A DNA stretch of 37,500 bases from Lachnospiraceae bacterium (GCA_017440575.1 JAFSGY010000032.1:1-37500); one strand, 5' to 3'; positions 25,421 to 33,682 are shown, counted from the first letter of the stretch. Notes: generated by a model from the letters alone, not told the origin. Translations and numbers: made by a program.

Positions 25421-25876
25421 GACTTACGCCATTTTACGTTAAACCTAAGTCGATTATAGCACACTATTGACATAAAGTGAACATTTTTACCAATTATTCA
25501 ATGTATTTTCTTTCAATTACTTTGTATGATTTTTCATTGATGAAAAGTTTACATGCTAATGAATTCTTTAAAGTTTCTCCATACATTTCCAATATTTGTT
25601 GCGTTTACAAAATATATATCGGAATGTTTTCAGTTTCCTTGAGTGGTTAACTGTAAATTTATTATTTTTTATCCATTATGTATATCTTTTTCGTAAATTA
25701 TTTATTCAATTTATACAATTAATCAAATGCAACCTATGGATTGAACGTTTATTTTTTCTTTTTCATATCATAATATAACTCTTTCATTTAAAGGTGGAAA
25801 AGTTTTGCGATTAGGTGTACACTGTAAAGAAAATCAGTAAAACGAAACTTTATATCCTATTTATGGAGGTTATCAT
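25421..25876. other. AT-rich divergent intergenic region between glgC and murC
   Basis: About 450 bp without a gene. It holds the glgC promoter at the left end and the murC ribosome site TATGGAGG at the right end (25862-25869). The middle is very AT-rich and T-tract-rich, with a small hairpin (TTTTCAT-tg-ATGAAAA near 25532-25547). I could not assign a convincing murC promoter, and short open frames here lack ribosome sites. Confidence 0.6.
25453..25481 (-). promoter_or_regulatory. Promoter of glgC
   Basis: TTCACT (-35) and TATAAT (-10) on the minus strand with a 17-bp spacer, about 80 bp before the glgC start codon. The -10 is perfect and the -35 matches four of six bases. Confidence 0.6.
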
Positions 25877-27256
25877 ATGTATCAAATTAATTTTAAAGAA
25901 CCCATACATGTACATTTTATGGGAATTGGCGGTATCAGCATGAGTGGACTTGCAGAGATTCTTCTCGATGCTGGTTTCCCTGTAAGTGGCTCCGATGCCA
26001 AGAAGTCTCCTCTGACAGAGCACCTGACAGCAATTGGTGCACAGATTTCTTATGGGCAGCGTGCCGAAAATATCACAGAAGATATTGATTTGGTTGTTTA
26101 TACTGCTGCCATTTCCAAGGATAATCCGGAATATATGGAAGCCATGAATAAAAATATTCCTATGATGACTCGTGCCGACCTGCTCGGACAGATTATGAAA
26201 AACTATCAGACTCCGATTGCTATCAGTGGTACTCATGGTAAGACCACAACTACTTCTATGATTTCTGAGGTTCTGCTTGCAGGAGAAACAGACCCTACTC
26301 TTTCTATTGGTGGAATCTTAAAGTCCATTGGTGGAAATATTCGTGTTGGAAAATCAGAATATTTTGTAACAGAAGCATGCGAGTATACCAACTCCTTTTT
26401 AAGCTTCTTCCCACGTATCAGTATTATATTAAATATAGAAGAAGACCATATGGACTTTTTCAAGGATATTGATGATATTCGCAATTCCTTCCACCGTTTT
26501 GCAGAGCTTCTTCCAGAAGACGGCTACCTCATTATTAACTCAGGTATTGAGCAGCTTTCTGATGTTACTAAAGACTTATCATGCAAAATCATTACTTTCG
26601 GTAAGGATAAATCTTCCGATTACAGCTACACCGATGCTTCTTTTGACGAAATGGGCAGAGCTTCTTATACTTTATTAAAAAATGGCTCTCCTGCCGGAAG
26701 AATCGAGCTTGGTGTCGTAGGCGAACACAATATATTAAATTCCTTATCCGTTATTGCATTAATGGACTTACTTCATATAGAAGAAACAACTGTCTTATCC
26801 GCCTTGAAATCCTTCAACGGTACGGAAAGACGCTTTGAATACAAGGGCTCTATAGCAGGTGTAACCATTCTGGATGATTATGCACATCATCCGACTGAAA
26901 TCGAAGCAACTTTAAAAGCTGCAGCTAATTATCCACACAAGACACTATGGTGCGTATTCCAGCCTCACACCTATACACGTACCAATGCCTTTTTAAAGGA
27001 ATTTGCTCAGACGCTTAGTCTTGCTGATAAAGTAATCCTAACTGATATCTATGCAGCACGAGAAAAGAATACCATCGGTATTACCTCGCTAGATCTTCAA
27101 CGCGAGATGGAAAAGTTGGGTAAGGAATGCTTCTATTTCCCTTCATTTGATGAAATTGAAAATTTTTTATTAGAAAATTGTATCAACGGTGATTTGTTGA
27201 TAACTATGGGAGCCGGAGATGTTGTAAAAATCGGCGAAAATCTCTTAGGAATTTAA
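25877..27256 (+). CDS. murC: UDP-N-acetylmuramate--L-alanine ligase
   Basis: A 459-residue Mur ligase. The N-terminal domain has HFMGIGGISMSGLAE, which binds UDP-MurNAc; the central domain has the ATP-binding GTHGKTTTTSMIS (118-130); the C-terminal domain contains DDYAHHPTEIEATLKAA and FQPHTYTR typical of MurC. It adds the first amino acid, L-alanine, of the peptidoglycan stem peptide in the cytoplasm. A ribosome site TATGGAGG lies seven bases before the ATG. The stop codon is directly followed by the first DnaA box of the intergenic cluster, and no clear terminator is visible after the gene. Confidence 0.96.
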   Translation: MYQINFKEPIHVHFMGIGGISMSGLAEILLDAGFPVSGSDAKKSPLTEHLTAIGAQISYGQRAENITEDIDLVVYTAAISKDNPEYMEAMNKNIPMMTRADLLGQIMKNYQTPIAISGTHGKTTTTSMISEVLLAGETDPTLSIGGILKSIGGNIRVGKSEYFVTEACEYTNSFLSFFPRISIILNIEEDHMDFFKDIDDIRNSFHRFAELLPEDGYLIINSGIEQLSDVTKDLSCKIITFGKDKSSDYSYTDASFDEMGRASYTLLKNGSPAGRIELGVVGEHNILNSLSVIALMDLLHIEETTVLSALKSFNGTERRFEYKGSIAGVTILDDYAHHPTEIEATLKAAANYPHKTLWCVFQPHTYTRTNAFLKEFAQTLSLADKVILTDIYAAREKNTIGITSLDLQREMEKLGKECFYFPSFDEIENFLLENCINGDLLITMGAGDVVKIGENLLGI

Positions 27257-27453
27257 TTATCCACATTATCCACATTTTTTGGACGCAAAAACGCGAAAAA
27301 AGGATGTGGATATTTTTATACGAAATCCACAATTTCTTTTTTTCTTATTCACATACCTCAAACACTGTCTATACAAGGCGAAACTGTTTTTTGCCTTTCT
27401 CCTTATCCACATTATCCACGCAATCCACAATTCCTTGAAACCCAGTATTCACA
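27257..27453. promoter_or_regulatory. DnaA-box cluster upstream of dnaD
   Basis: At least four boxes fit the TTATNCACA consensus: TTATCCACA at 27257, 27266 and 27403, and TTATTCACA at 27345. Near matches lie at 27305-27313 (reverse strand), 27412 (TTATCCACG), 27445 (GTATTCACA), 27323 and 27421. Two head-to-tail tandem pairs are exactly 146 bp apart. This density is far above chance and marks a binding site for the initiator DnaA. It lies between murC and the replication genes dnaD and dnaC, so it could control their transcription, titrate DnaA, or act in replication initiation. Confidence 0.8.
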
Positions 27454-27476
27454 AGGGTTTGAGGGATGTCGGGGGC

Positions 27477-27504
27477 TTGCTTTTTTAAACAGTTGTGTTA
27501 CAAT
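27477..27504 (+). promoter_or_regulatory. Possible promoter of the dnaD operon
   Basis: TACAAT (27499-27504) has a weak TTGCTT -35 at 16 bp. It sits just downstream of the DnaA-box cluster and about 75 bp before the dnaD start. Confidence 0.4.
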
Positions 27505-27581
27505 ACACTTACTTTGGGTCAGCGGTCATTCTTTCATAGGTTACCATGCTGACAGATACTACTACCAGGACAGGTGAAATG

Positions 27582-28706
27582 ATGAATCGAATTAACATCT
27601 ATCGTAATACACACAAAGAGCAGACTTCTGTTTCTAATTTTTTTATTGACGAGTTCATGGCCGATGCAAACGATGCACAGCTAAAAATATATCTTTTCTT
27701 AATCCGTATGATGAGTGCCAACTTACCAACAAGTGTCACAGACATTGCGGATAAATTCAACTACACAGAAAAGGATGTGCTTCGTGCGCTCATGTATTGG
27801 GAATCAAGACAGCTGCTCGCTTTAGAATACGATGCTGCTCACAATCTGTCTGGCATACAAGTCCTTTCCCTGGACAACCATTATGAATACCAGCAGGCAG
27901 CACCACGTATTACACCGGTACTGTCCTTTATACGACCTGCATCCATGCAGACAGGATTTCGCACTCTAACAACTAACGCCAGCGCTGCTCCCATCAGCGC
28001 ACCTGTTAAACAAGAGATGCAGGCCGAGATTCAAAAGCCGGAATACACCATGGACGACCTAAAGAATTTTAAGAGCAACGAAGAAGTCCAGCAGCTTCTC
28101 TTCGTAACAGAACAATATATCGGAAAGCAGTTGACGAGAACCGATATCGAAACCATTCTTTTCCTCTACGACGGACTCGGATTCTCCGCTGACCTGATTG
28201 ATTATTTGGTGCAGCACTGCGTAGAGCGTGGTAAAAAAGATTTCCGTTATATGGAAAAGGTTGCTATTGCCTGGGCCGATCAAGGCATTACAACCCCCAA
28301 ACAGGCACAGATGGCAAATAAATCCTATGACAAAAACGTTTATACAATCATGAAATCACTTGGTAAGAATTCCAACCCTGCTCCCAAGGAAATGGAATAC
28401 ATTAACAAGTGGACAAAAGACTATGGTTTCATGCTGGATGTCATACAGGAAGCTTGTGACAAGACTGTCATGACTACGGATTCCCACCGTTTTGCCTATG
28501 CAGATGGTATTCTAAGCAAATGGTATCAGGCCGGAGTACGCAAGAAGGAAGACATCGTTAATGCAGATGCAGCCTTCCAACGCAGTAATTCCCCCAAAAC
28601 TACTGCTCCACAGCGTACCGTTAACGCTGGTGCAAACAAGTTCAATCGTTTCGCACAGAATACATACGATTTTGAACAGCTTGAACAGAACATCTTGAGC
28701 AATTAA
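27582..28706 (+). CDS. dnaD: DnaD-domain replication protein
   Basis: A 374-residue protein with an N-terminal winged-helix region (about 20-90, SVTDIADKFNYTEKDVLRALMYWE), a variable linker and two DnaD-type C-terminal domains: one around ETILFLYDGLGFSADLIDYLVQHC and a second around MEYINKWTKDYGFMLDVIQEAC. DnaD proteins help remodel DNA at origins and load the replicative helicase in Firmicutes. The start at 27582 follows AGGTGAA; the frame is open from 27546. It is followed by a DnaC-type loader, and preceded by the DnaA-box cluster, which fits a replication-initiation operon. Confidence 0.85.
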   Translation: MNRINIYRNTHKEQTSVSNFFIDEFMADANDAQLKIYLFLIRMMSANLPTSVTDIADKFNYTEKDVLRALMYWESRQLLALEYDAAHNLSGIQVLSLDNHYEYQQAAPRITPVLSFIRPASMQTGFRTLTTNASAAPISAPVKQEMQAEIQKPEYTMDDLKNFKSNEEVQQLLFVTEQYIGKQLTRTDIETILFLYDGLGFSADLIDYLVQHCVERGKKDFRYMEKVAIAWADQGITTPKQAQMANKSYDKNVYTIMKSLGKNSNPAPKEMEYINKWTKDYGFMLDVIQEACDKTVMTTDSHRFAYADGILSKWYQAGVRKKEDIVNADAAFQRSNSPKTTAPQRTVNAGANKFNRFAQNTYDFEQLEQNILSN

Positions 28707-28740
28707 TGCAAAAAATCCATACTCGGAAGATTTTTTTGCA
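28707..28740 (+). other. Hairpin between dnaD and dnaC
   Basis: TGCAAAAAATC and GATTTTTTTGCA can pair over about 11 bp with one bulged T, right after the dnaD stop. The T-run is part of the stem, so it could lower rather than end transcription into the next gene. Confidence 0.4.
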
Positions 28741-28764
28741 AGCTACTAAGGATGGGAGAGTATT

Positions 28765-29736
28765 ATGTCACTAACAAACAGTCAATACAATGCTATTATT
28801 CGCTCTTATGAAGAGAAGCAGAGAAAAGCAAGATATTTACAAGAGGAGCATACCCAAAAGGTTTATGCTGCTATACCGGAATATGAAGAGCTGGATAGAC
28901 AAGTGTCTTCCATCTCCATTGCACAGGGGCGCAAACTCCTTGGCGGCGACAGCAATGCTCTTGCCGAATTAAAGGAGCAGCTAAAACTTCTATCCCAAAA
29001 GAAGGCTTTGTTGTTAAAAGAGCACGGATTCCCTTCTGATTATCTTTCCCCTGTATACGAATGTCCACATTGTCAGGATACCGGATACATAGATAATAAG
29101 AAATGCTCCTGCTTTCGCAGTGCTGAAATCGAGCTGATTTACGAACAGTCTCACATCAAAAATCTCTTAAAAACTGATAATTTCAACAGCTTATCCTATG
29201 AATTTTATGAGGGTGAAGACCTTGAGAGATTCCAAAAAGCAGTCATTGAATGCCAAAAATTCATAAAAAATTTTCAATCAGACTACCACAATTTATTTTT
29301 TTATGGTACAGTAGGTACTGGTAAATCATTTTTGTCCTCTTGCATTGCCAAGGAACTGATTGACAAAGGGCAGCTTGTTATCTATTTTAGTGCGACTCAG
29401 TTATTCGACGCATTATCAAAAAGCACCTTTGACAAAGAGAGTAAGGAGGCTGCATCGGGGATTTACGAGGACATATATGAATGTGATTTACTAATCATAG
29501 ATGACTTGGGAACTGAACTTACTAATGCGTTCGTTTCATCCCAGCTTTTCTCCTGTCTGAATAACAGACATCTTCGTAAGAAATCTACGATTATTACGAC
29601 GAATCTGTCATTGGAGGAATTAAGGGATCGTTACTCTGACAGAATCTTTTCCCGAATAACAAGTAATTATGGGATGTGCAAGCTAACCGGACGAGATATC
29701 CGGGTTACCAAAAAATTGTTGTTGAACAGAAAGTGA
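28765..29736 (+). CDS. dnaC: DnaC/DnaI-type helicase loader ATPase
   Basis: A 323-residue AAA+ protein with a helical N-terminal part (1-90), a zinc-binding segment (C100-x2-C103 and C114-x-C116), Walker A GTVGTGKS (181-188), Walker B LLIIDD (242-247) and the DRIFSRI arginine-containing C-terminal part. This layout is that of the DnaI/DnaC helicase loaders; the zinc segment is typical of Gram-positive members. It loads the DnaB-type helicase with the help of DnaD. It lies 58 bp downstream of dnaD. IstB proteins share the ATPase but not the location or zinc segment, so transposon origin is unlikely. The TGA overlaps the AGGAG site of the next gene. Confidence 0.88.
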   Translation: MSLTNSQYNAIIRSYEEKQRKARYLQEEHTQKVYAAIPEYEELDRQVSSISIAQGRKLLGGDSNALAELKEQLKLLSQKKALLLKEHGFPSDYLSPVYECPHCQDTGYIDNKKCSCFRSAEIELIYEQSHIKNLLKTDNFNSLSYEFYEGEDLERFQKAVIECQKFIKNFQSDYHNLFFYGTVGTGKSFLSSCIAKELIDKGQLVIYFSATQLFDALSKSTFDKESKEAASGIYEDIYECDLLIIDDLGTELTNAFVSSQLFSCLNNRHLRKKSTIITTNLSLEELRDRYSDRIFSRITSNYGMCKLTGRDIRVTKKLLLNRK

Positions 29737-29747
29737 GGAGTTTCGCA

Positions 29748-30944
29748 ATGCCAGTTCGCGAAGAAAAAAGAAATCTGAATTCGATACCTGTAGGTTCTCT
29801 TGGTATCATTCCTTTAGAGGGCTGTAAGTCCCTTGGACAAAAAGTTGATGAGTACCTTGTAAAATGGAGAACAGAACGTGAGAGTGAACACAAGAACAGT
29901 CTCGCATTTGCAGGTTACCAGCGTGATTCTTATATTTTAAAGACCAAGGTTCCACGTTTTGGTACAGGTGAAGCCAAGGGTATGATCTTAGAATCCGTTC
30001 GAGGTGATGACTTATATATTCTCGTAGACGTTGCTAACTATAGTTTAACTTATTCTTTATGTGGCCATGAGAATCATATGTCTCCGGATGACCACTATCA
30101 GGATTTAAAGAGAATCATTGCCGCAGTAGGTGGTAAAGCAAGAAGAATTACCGTAATTATGCCTTTCCTTTATGAAAGCCGTCAGCATAAGAGAAATTCC
30201 CGTGAATCTCTTGATTGTGCTATCGCATTACAGGAAATGGTAAAGATGGGTGTAGACAATATTATTACATTTGATGCCCATGACCCTCGTGTACAGAATG
30301 CTATTCCTCTGAGTGGCTTTGAAACTGTACAGCCGACTTATCAGTTTATCAAGGGACTCTTAAATAACGTTCCTGACTTAACCATTGACTCTGACCATAT
30401 GATGATTATTAGCCCTGATGAAGGCGGTATGGGACGAGCCATCTACATGGCAAACGTTATGGGACTTGATATGGGTATGTTCTATAAGAGACGTGACTAT
30501 ACACAGGTTGTTGATGGACGTAATCCTATCGTTGCACATGAATTCCTTGGAAGTGATGTAGAGGGCAAGGACGTATTAATCATTGATGATATGATTTCAT
30601 CCGGTGAAAGCGTTCTTGAAGTAGCTCAGGAATTAAAGAACAGAAAGGCCAACAGAATCTTTGTTGCTACTACCTTTGGTTTATTCACAAGTGGCCTTGA
30701 GAAATTCGATGAAGCTTATGAAAAGGGCTTAATCTACAGAGTTCTCACTACCAACTTAATCTACCAAATGCCAGAGCTTCTTGAAAAGCCATACTATATC
30801 AACTGTGATATGAGTAAATATATCGCTTATATCATTGATACTCTGAACCATGATTCTTCTATCAGTGATTTATTAAATCCTAATGATAGAATTCATGCTA
30901 TCATTGAAAAGTACAAGAATAAGGAATTAGATTGTCAGAAATAA
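29748..30944 (+). CDS. prs: Ribose-phosphate pyrophosphokinase (PRPP synthetase), long form
   Basis: A 398-residue enzyme that makes PRPP from ribose 5-phosphate and ATP. It has two phosphoribosyltransferase-type folds; visible signatures are DNIITFDAHDPRVQNAI (metal/ribose-phosphate region) and the PRPP-binding loop VLIIDDMISSGES. It is about 80 residues longer than the usual 310-320 and begins with an N-terminal region of about 60 residues not seen in standard forms; long paralogues are familiar from Lachnospiraceae genomes. The ATG at 29748 has AGGAG seven bases upstream, the site overlapping the dnaC stop, so the two genes are closely linked. A strong terminator follows. Confidence 0.88.
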   Translation: MPVREEKRNLNSIPVGSLGIIPLEGCKSLGQKVDEYLVKWRTERESEHKNSLAFAGYQRDSYILKTKVPRFGTGEAKGMILESVRGDDLYILVDVANYSLTYSLCGHENHMSPDDHYQDLKRIIAAVGGKARRITVIMPFLYESRQHKRNSRESLDCAIALQEMVKMGVDNIITFDAHDPRVQNAIPLSGFETVQPTYQFIKGLLNNVPDLTIDSDHMMIISPDEGGMGRAIYMANVMGLDMGMFYKRRDYTQVVDGRNPIVAHEFLGSDVEGKDVLIIDDMISSGESVLEVAQELKNRKANRIFVATTFGLFTSGLEKFDEAYEKGLIYRVLTTNLIYQMPELLEKPYYINCDMSKYIAYIIDTLNHDSSISDLLNPNDRIHAIIEKYKNKELDCQK

Positions 30945-30949
30945 ATGAT

Positions 30950-30994
30950 GAATATAAAAAGAAACCCTTAGCGTTAGGGTTTCTTTTTATATTC
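30950..30994 (+). terminator. Strong terminator of the dnaD-dnaC-prs operon
   Basis: A perfect 19-bp stem (GAATATAAAAAGAAACCCT and its complement) with a 7-nt loop, ending in CTTTTTATATTC, starts 5 bp after the prs stop. Its symmetry would also stop transcription from the opposite direction. Confidence 0.9.
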
Positions 30995-31013
30995 ATTCGC
31001 TCTACAAAACCTC

Positions 31014-31028
31014 GAAAGGAGTGCTCAC
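31014..31028. repeat. Left copy of a 15-bp inverted repeat around an accessory block
   Basis: GAAAGGAGTGCTCAC occurs here and in inverted orientation at 33298-33312. The two copies enclose the Nudix-GNAT-Nudix-SGNH genes. No transposase is associated. Confidence 0.6.
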
Positions 31029-31055
31029 AGCCCTATTACTCGTTTAAACCTGAAT

Positions 31056-31475
31056 TTAAATAGCCTCTCTACGTCTTGCTTCTTCCAGTAATTTGGGTTG
31101 AATCAATGGATATGTCCAATTATCAACCAACTCATCAGTAAGAATTATCTTTTCAATCTCACTATGTAACTTTCCTTCAAATTCCGTAACCTCTGCAAAA
31201 TACAGCTTTCCAAAGGTCTCTGTTCCCTCTTCCTCTCTGACAACAGAATAAATACACACTGGCTTTATAGCAAAATCGATTGCTCCTGTTTCTTCATACA
31301 GTTCTCTTTTGGCGGTATCGTCAATGTTCTCTCCCTCTTCACGATGTCCTCCCGGAACCTCGTAGGTATCTCTTGCTTTATGCTTGCAGAATACCCATTT
31401 TCCGTTCGATTTTGTTATAATAACTGCGAATTTTAATAATTCATCCTGTACTTCTTCATAAAATCTGACTTGCAT
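31056..31475 (-). CDS. Nudix hydrolase
   Basis: A 139-residue protein with a complete Nudix box beginning GGHREEGENIDD and ending RELYEETGA (GX5EX7REUXEEXGU), which binds divalent metal and cleaves nucleoside-diphosphate-linked substrates. The region before the box (VFCKHKARDTYEVP) resembles 8-oxo-dGTP-type or general housecleaning hydrolases, but specificity cannot be told. AAGGTAAGG lies upstream of the ATG. It is separated from the next gene upstream by a 125-bp repeat-like element, so it may have its own transcript. Confidence 0.88.
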   Translation of the reverse strand: MQVRFYEEVQDELLKFAVIITKSNGKWVFCKHKARDTYEVPGGHREEGENIDDTAKRELYEETGAIDFAIKPVCIYSVVREEEGTETFGKLYFAEVTEFEGKLHSEIEKIILTDELVDNWTYPLIQPKLLEEARRREAI

Positions 31476-31501
31476 AATACTGCCTTACCTTTTCTCTATT
31501 T

Positions 31502-31626
31502 GCAATTATTCAGTACCTTCACACTCACGCTACAAAAAACTAACCCAAATTGCTACGCAATAAAATTCTTGTATCATGTTCTTACAATCTCAGCAATAAG
31601 TGTTTTGACCTATCCTGAATAGTTAC
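31502..31626. repeat. 125-bp MITE-like element with imperfect terminal inverted repeats
   Basis: GCAATTATTCAG at 31502-31513 and CTGAATAGTTAC at 31615-31626 are inverted repeats matching at 10 of 12 bases, and the 14-mer ATTCAGTACCTTCA is shared with the unit at 15837-15863. The interior has no reading frame with a ribosome site. It fills the gap between the GNAT and the Nudix gene exactly, ending at the base before the GNAT stop codon. Confidence 0.5.
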
Positions 31627-32091
31627 TTAATTTTGTAATTCCATTTCGTCATTCATGCCTATAAAACCATATTTCTCATACAATCCCCGTCCCACCTGTG
31701 TAGCTTCGAGTGAGATTGCTGTAATTCCTCTTGCCTTTGCTTCTGCCACAAGTAAGTTTAGTGTTTTATAAGCAATTCCCTGTCTGCGGTATTCCGGCTG
31801 CGTATACATATTCATGATATATGCCTTTTTTCCTGTGGGATTATGATAAGTAGGCATAACTTCAAAAAAGCTAACTCCACCTGCGCCAACAAATTCTTCT
31901 TCATCCAGTACCAAATAAGCGACATGAGTATCCTTGCTTAATGCCCTTTTATAATATTCATAGGATTGTTCTCTGACCTCAGACATATCCACGTCATCTG
32001 ACAATTGATTTGCTGCACGCAATACTATAATTCTTGTTTCTGTTAAGATGTCGATGTCCTTTATGGTTGCTTTCTTGTATGTTAATGACAT
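31627..32091 (-). CDS. GNAT-family N-acetyltransferase
   Basis: A 154-residue GNAT fold protein. The acetyl-CoA-binding motif A is visible as MYTQPEYRRQGIAYKTLNLLVAEAKARG with the Q/RxxGxA loop, and motif B as LEATQVGRGLYEKYGF. Substrate unknown. The ATG at 32091 is preferred over a TTG at 32097, with AGAGGA ten bases upstream. It follows the Nudix gene by 20 bp and lies in the same likely transcript (SGNH-Nudix-GNAT). Confidence 0.88.
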   Translation of the reverse strand: MSLTYKKATIKDIDILTETRIIVLRAANQLSDDVDMSEVREQSYEYYKRALSKDTHVAYLVLDEEEFVGAGGVSFFEVMPTYHNPTGKKAYIMNMYTQPEYRRQGIAYKTLNLLVAEAKARGITAISLEATQVGRGLYEKYGFIGMNDEMELQN

Positions 32092-32111
32092 TTGCAACTA
32101 ATCCTCTCTAT

Positions 32112-32603
32112 TTAAGTTTCCATTAATATATCAAAATTGACACCCTCTGAATTCGTCACTCCAACATAAACATTATCCGTAAAACGCCCTACTTTATAGT
32201 AATGCTCCATTACCCCCTTGGCTGTAAAAGGCATTTCCAAAGACAATATTTCATCTATCGAAAACCATCTGCAACTGCCTTCATTGGAAACGAGATTTTC
32301 ATCTACGGATTCTTTTAATTCTGCAAAAAAGTAATAATTTTGCCTAATTTCTCCTTTTGTACTTCTCAATGTAACATAGCGAAAAGCCAATCCCTCTACA
32401 TCTTCTGGCTGTAATCCCAATTCTTCTCTCATCTCTCTTAATACACAAGCTTTTGCATCATTTAATTCTTCTTTTTCAAAATGTCCACCAGCAGAACCTG
32501 TCCACACATTATTTACTACTTTTCCACCTTGGCGGTATAACAAAAGCACACGCTCTTCTTTAAACAAGTATAATCCTGTCATATTTCTCAATCTTCCGTC
32601 CAT
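32112..32603 (-). CDS. Nudix hydrolase
   Basis: A 163-residue Nudix protein with a box beginning GGHFEKEELNDA and ending REMREELGL. The N-terminal KEERVLLLYRQGGKVVNNVW strand is typical of the fold, and a C-terminal extension of about 60 residues follows. AGGGAG lies upstream of the ATG. It starts 15 bp after the SGNH hydrolase gene and ends 20 bp before the GNAT gene. Substrate unknown. Confidence 0.88.
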   Translation of the reverse strand: MDGRLRNMTGLYLFKEERVLLLYRQGGKVVNNVWTGSAGGHFEKEELNDAKACVLREMREELGLQPEDVEGLAFRYVTLRSTKGEIRQNYYFFAELKESVDENLVSNEGSCRWFSIDEILSLEMPFTAKGVMEHYYKVGRFTDNVYVGVTNSEGVNFDILMET

Positions 32604-32618
32604 GTATGTATCACTCCC

Positions 32619-33251
32619 TCATTTTGAAATAAAAGCATGAACCTGCTCATATATCTGTTTCATTCCCCTCTGATTCGGATGTCCATTCTCTTTGTCTATA
32701 TTTTCTAATACTATACAAGGAATGTTGAAATGCTCACAAATGCGCATCTGCCATTCTCGAACCGAACCAGTAATATCATCATTTATAATGTTATAGATTT
32801 GTGATGTGGCATGTGTTCTTGTCAGATAATCCATCATATAACAGAACGCTGGCGCAAATTCCTTCAGCTCTTCTTTCGTCCAGTCTGCGTATTTCTCATT
32901 ACCAATTGGTACACCTGCCCAAAAGTCATTCGTTCCACCAAATACAAGAAGAATATCCAGTGATTTCGTTTCCTCTCCTAATTCACGATACATTCTCTTA
33001 ATAAAGGACAATTCCGATGCATCTGCCTGGTCATACCATGTGTTACAAACCGGACTACCACTGTAACTGCAATTGGCTATCAATTCATAATCAGCCGCCT
33101 TGCAAAGCTGCCACCACCAAGTCTGCTCCACTGCTGTCATATCATTCTCGCACGAATTACCATTATCATTATACCAAGCCTCATAATCTGCCGGAATCCA
33201 ACCTAAGTAGGTTGAATAGGAATCTCCTAGGATTCCAAGTGTTTTTTTCAT
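32619..33251 (-). CDS. SGNH/GDSL-type hydrolase
   Basis: A 210-residue hydrolase of the SGNH superfamily. The nucleophilic serine is in GILGDSYSTY (S11), the second block is GGTNDFW with its conserved asparagine, and the D-x-x-H-like block is GHPNQRGMKQI near the end. There is no signal peptide, so it is probably cytoplasmic. The family includes esterases and acyl-hydrolases; substrate unknown. GAGGAGG lies seven bases before the ATG. It is the first gene of the SGNH-Nudix-GNAT unit, and the right-hand 15-bp inverted repeat lies just before it. Confidence 0.85.
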   Translation of the reverse strand: MKKTLGILGDSYSTYLGWIPADYEAWYNDNGNSCENDMTAVEQTWWWQLCKAADYELIANCSYSGSPVCNTWYDQADASELSFIKRMYRELGEETKSLDILLVFGGTNDFWAGVPIGNEKYADWTKEELKEFAPAFCYMMDYLTRTHATSQIYNIINDDITGSVREWQMRICEHFNIPCIVLENIDKENGHPNQRGMKQIYEQVHAFISK

Positions 33252-33297
33252 ATTGTCTTCCTCCTCATTATGTCTATTTTAAATTATTTTTCATGTG

Positions 33298-33312
33298 GTG
33301 AGCACTCCTTTC
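33298..33312. repeat. Right copy of the 15-bp inverted repeat
   Basis: GTGAGCACTCCTTTC is the inverse of the sequence at 31014-31028. It also forms the outer arm of an imperfect hairpin (33303-33320 with 33340-33357, 15 of 18 pairing) that runs into the end of the decayed GNAT gene. Confidence 0.55.
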
Positions 33313-33625
33313 AAGGCTTATGTAAAACGAAGGAATATCTAAGCATTTTAAGGAGTGCAGTCAAGGCTGTAAACAAATTTTGAAGTGATTTTTGGGTATG
33401 AGAACACATTTTTTCTCTATATACCCAAAACACTACTCTATGAGTATCAGTGCCTTCTACTTCATTCACACCGGTATCACCAATTAATTCGCCTGTTTCC
33501 TTTAACTCTGCGGCTAGCACATATGGTAAATGACCATGATTCACACAATCAACATAAAAATAAATTGCATCTTCTATCTTGAACTTTCTAATTCTTAAAC
33601 GTTCTGTTTCAAATATGTACTCCAT
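33311..33625 (-). pseudogene. Decayed GNAT acetyltransferase (RimJ/RimL-like)
   Basis: 104 residues remain. The start, MEYIFETERLRIRKFKIEDA, is typical of RimJ/RimL-type GNAT enzymes, and LKETGELIGDTGVNEVEGTD is the usual central strand pair. About 30 residues normally found between these parts seem deleted, and the acetyl-CoA-binding motif expected after FWVYREK is missing. The C-terminus instead ends in an unrelated segment (LRYSFVLHKP) that may be a further fragment of the same gene. A ribosome site (AGGGAAG) is still present. The 3' end runs into an inverted repeat, so the damage may have come with the insertion of the neighbouring block. Confidence 0.65.
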
Positions 33626-33682
33626 CTTTTCTTCCCTTATTGCTCCAAATCGCTGTTTCTAACTCGTTTGGAAAACAGTTAC

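Noticed and set aside
25596-25778. Short hydrophobic ORF on the plus strand in the glgC-murC gap
   Set aside because: It has no ribosome site, and its Phe/Tyr/Leu-rich composition is what AT-rich non-coding DNA produces.
27360-27400. Intrinsic terminator for murC (AAGGC/GCCTT hairpin)
   Set aside because: The stem is only 5 bp and the T-run is in the loop rather than after the stem. It is too weak to call.
28765-29736. IstB-type transposition ATPase
   Set aside because: The zinc segment, the length and the position after dnaD fit a helicase loader, and there is no IstA transposase.
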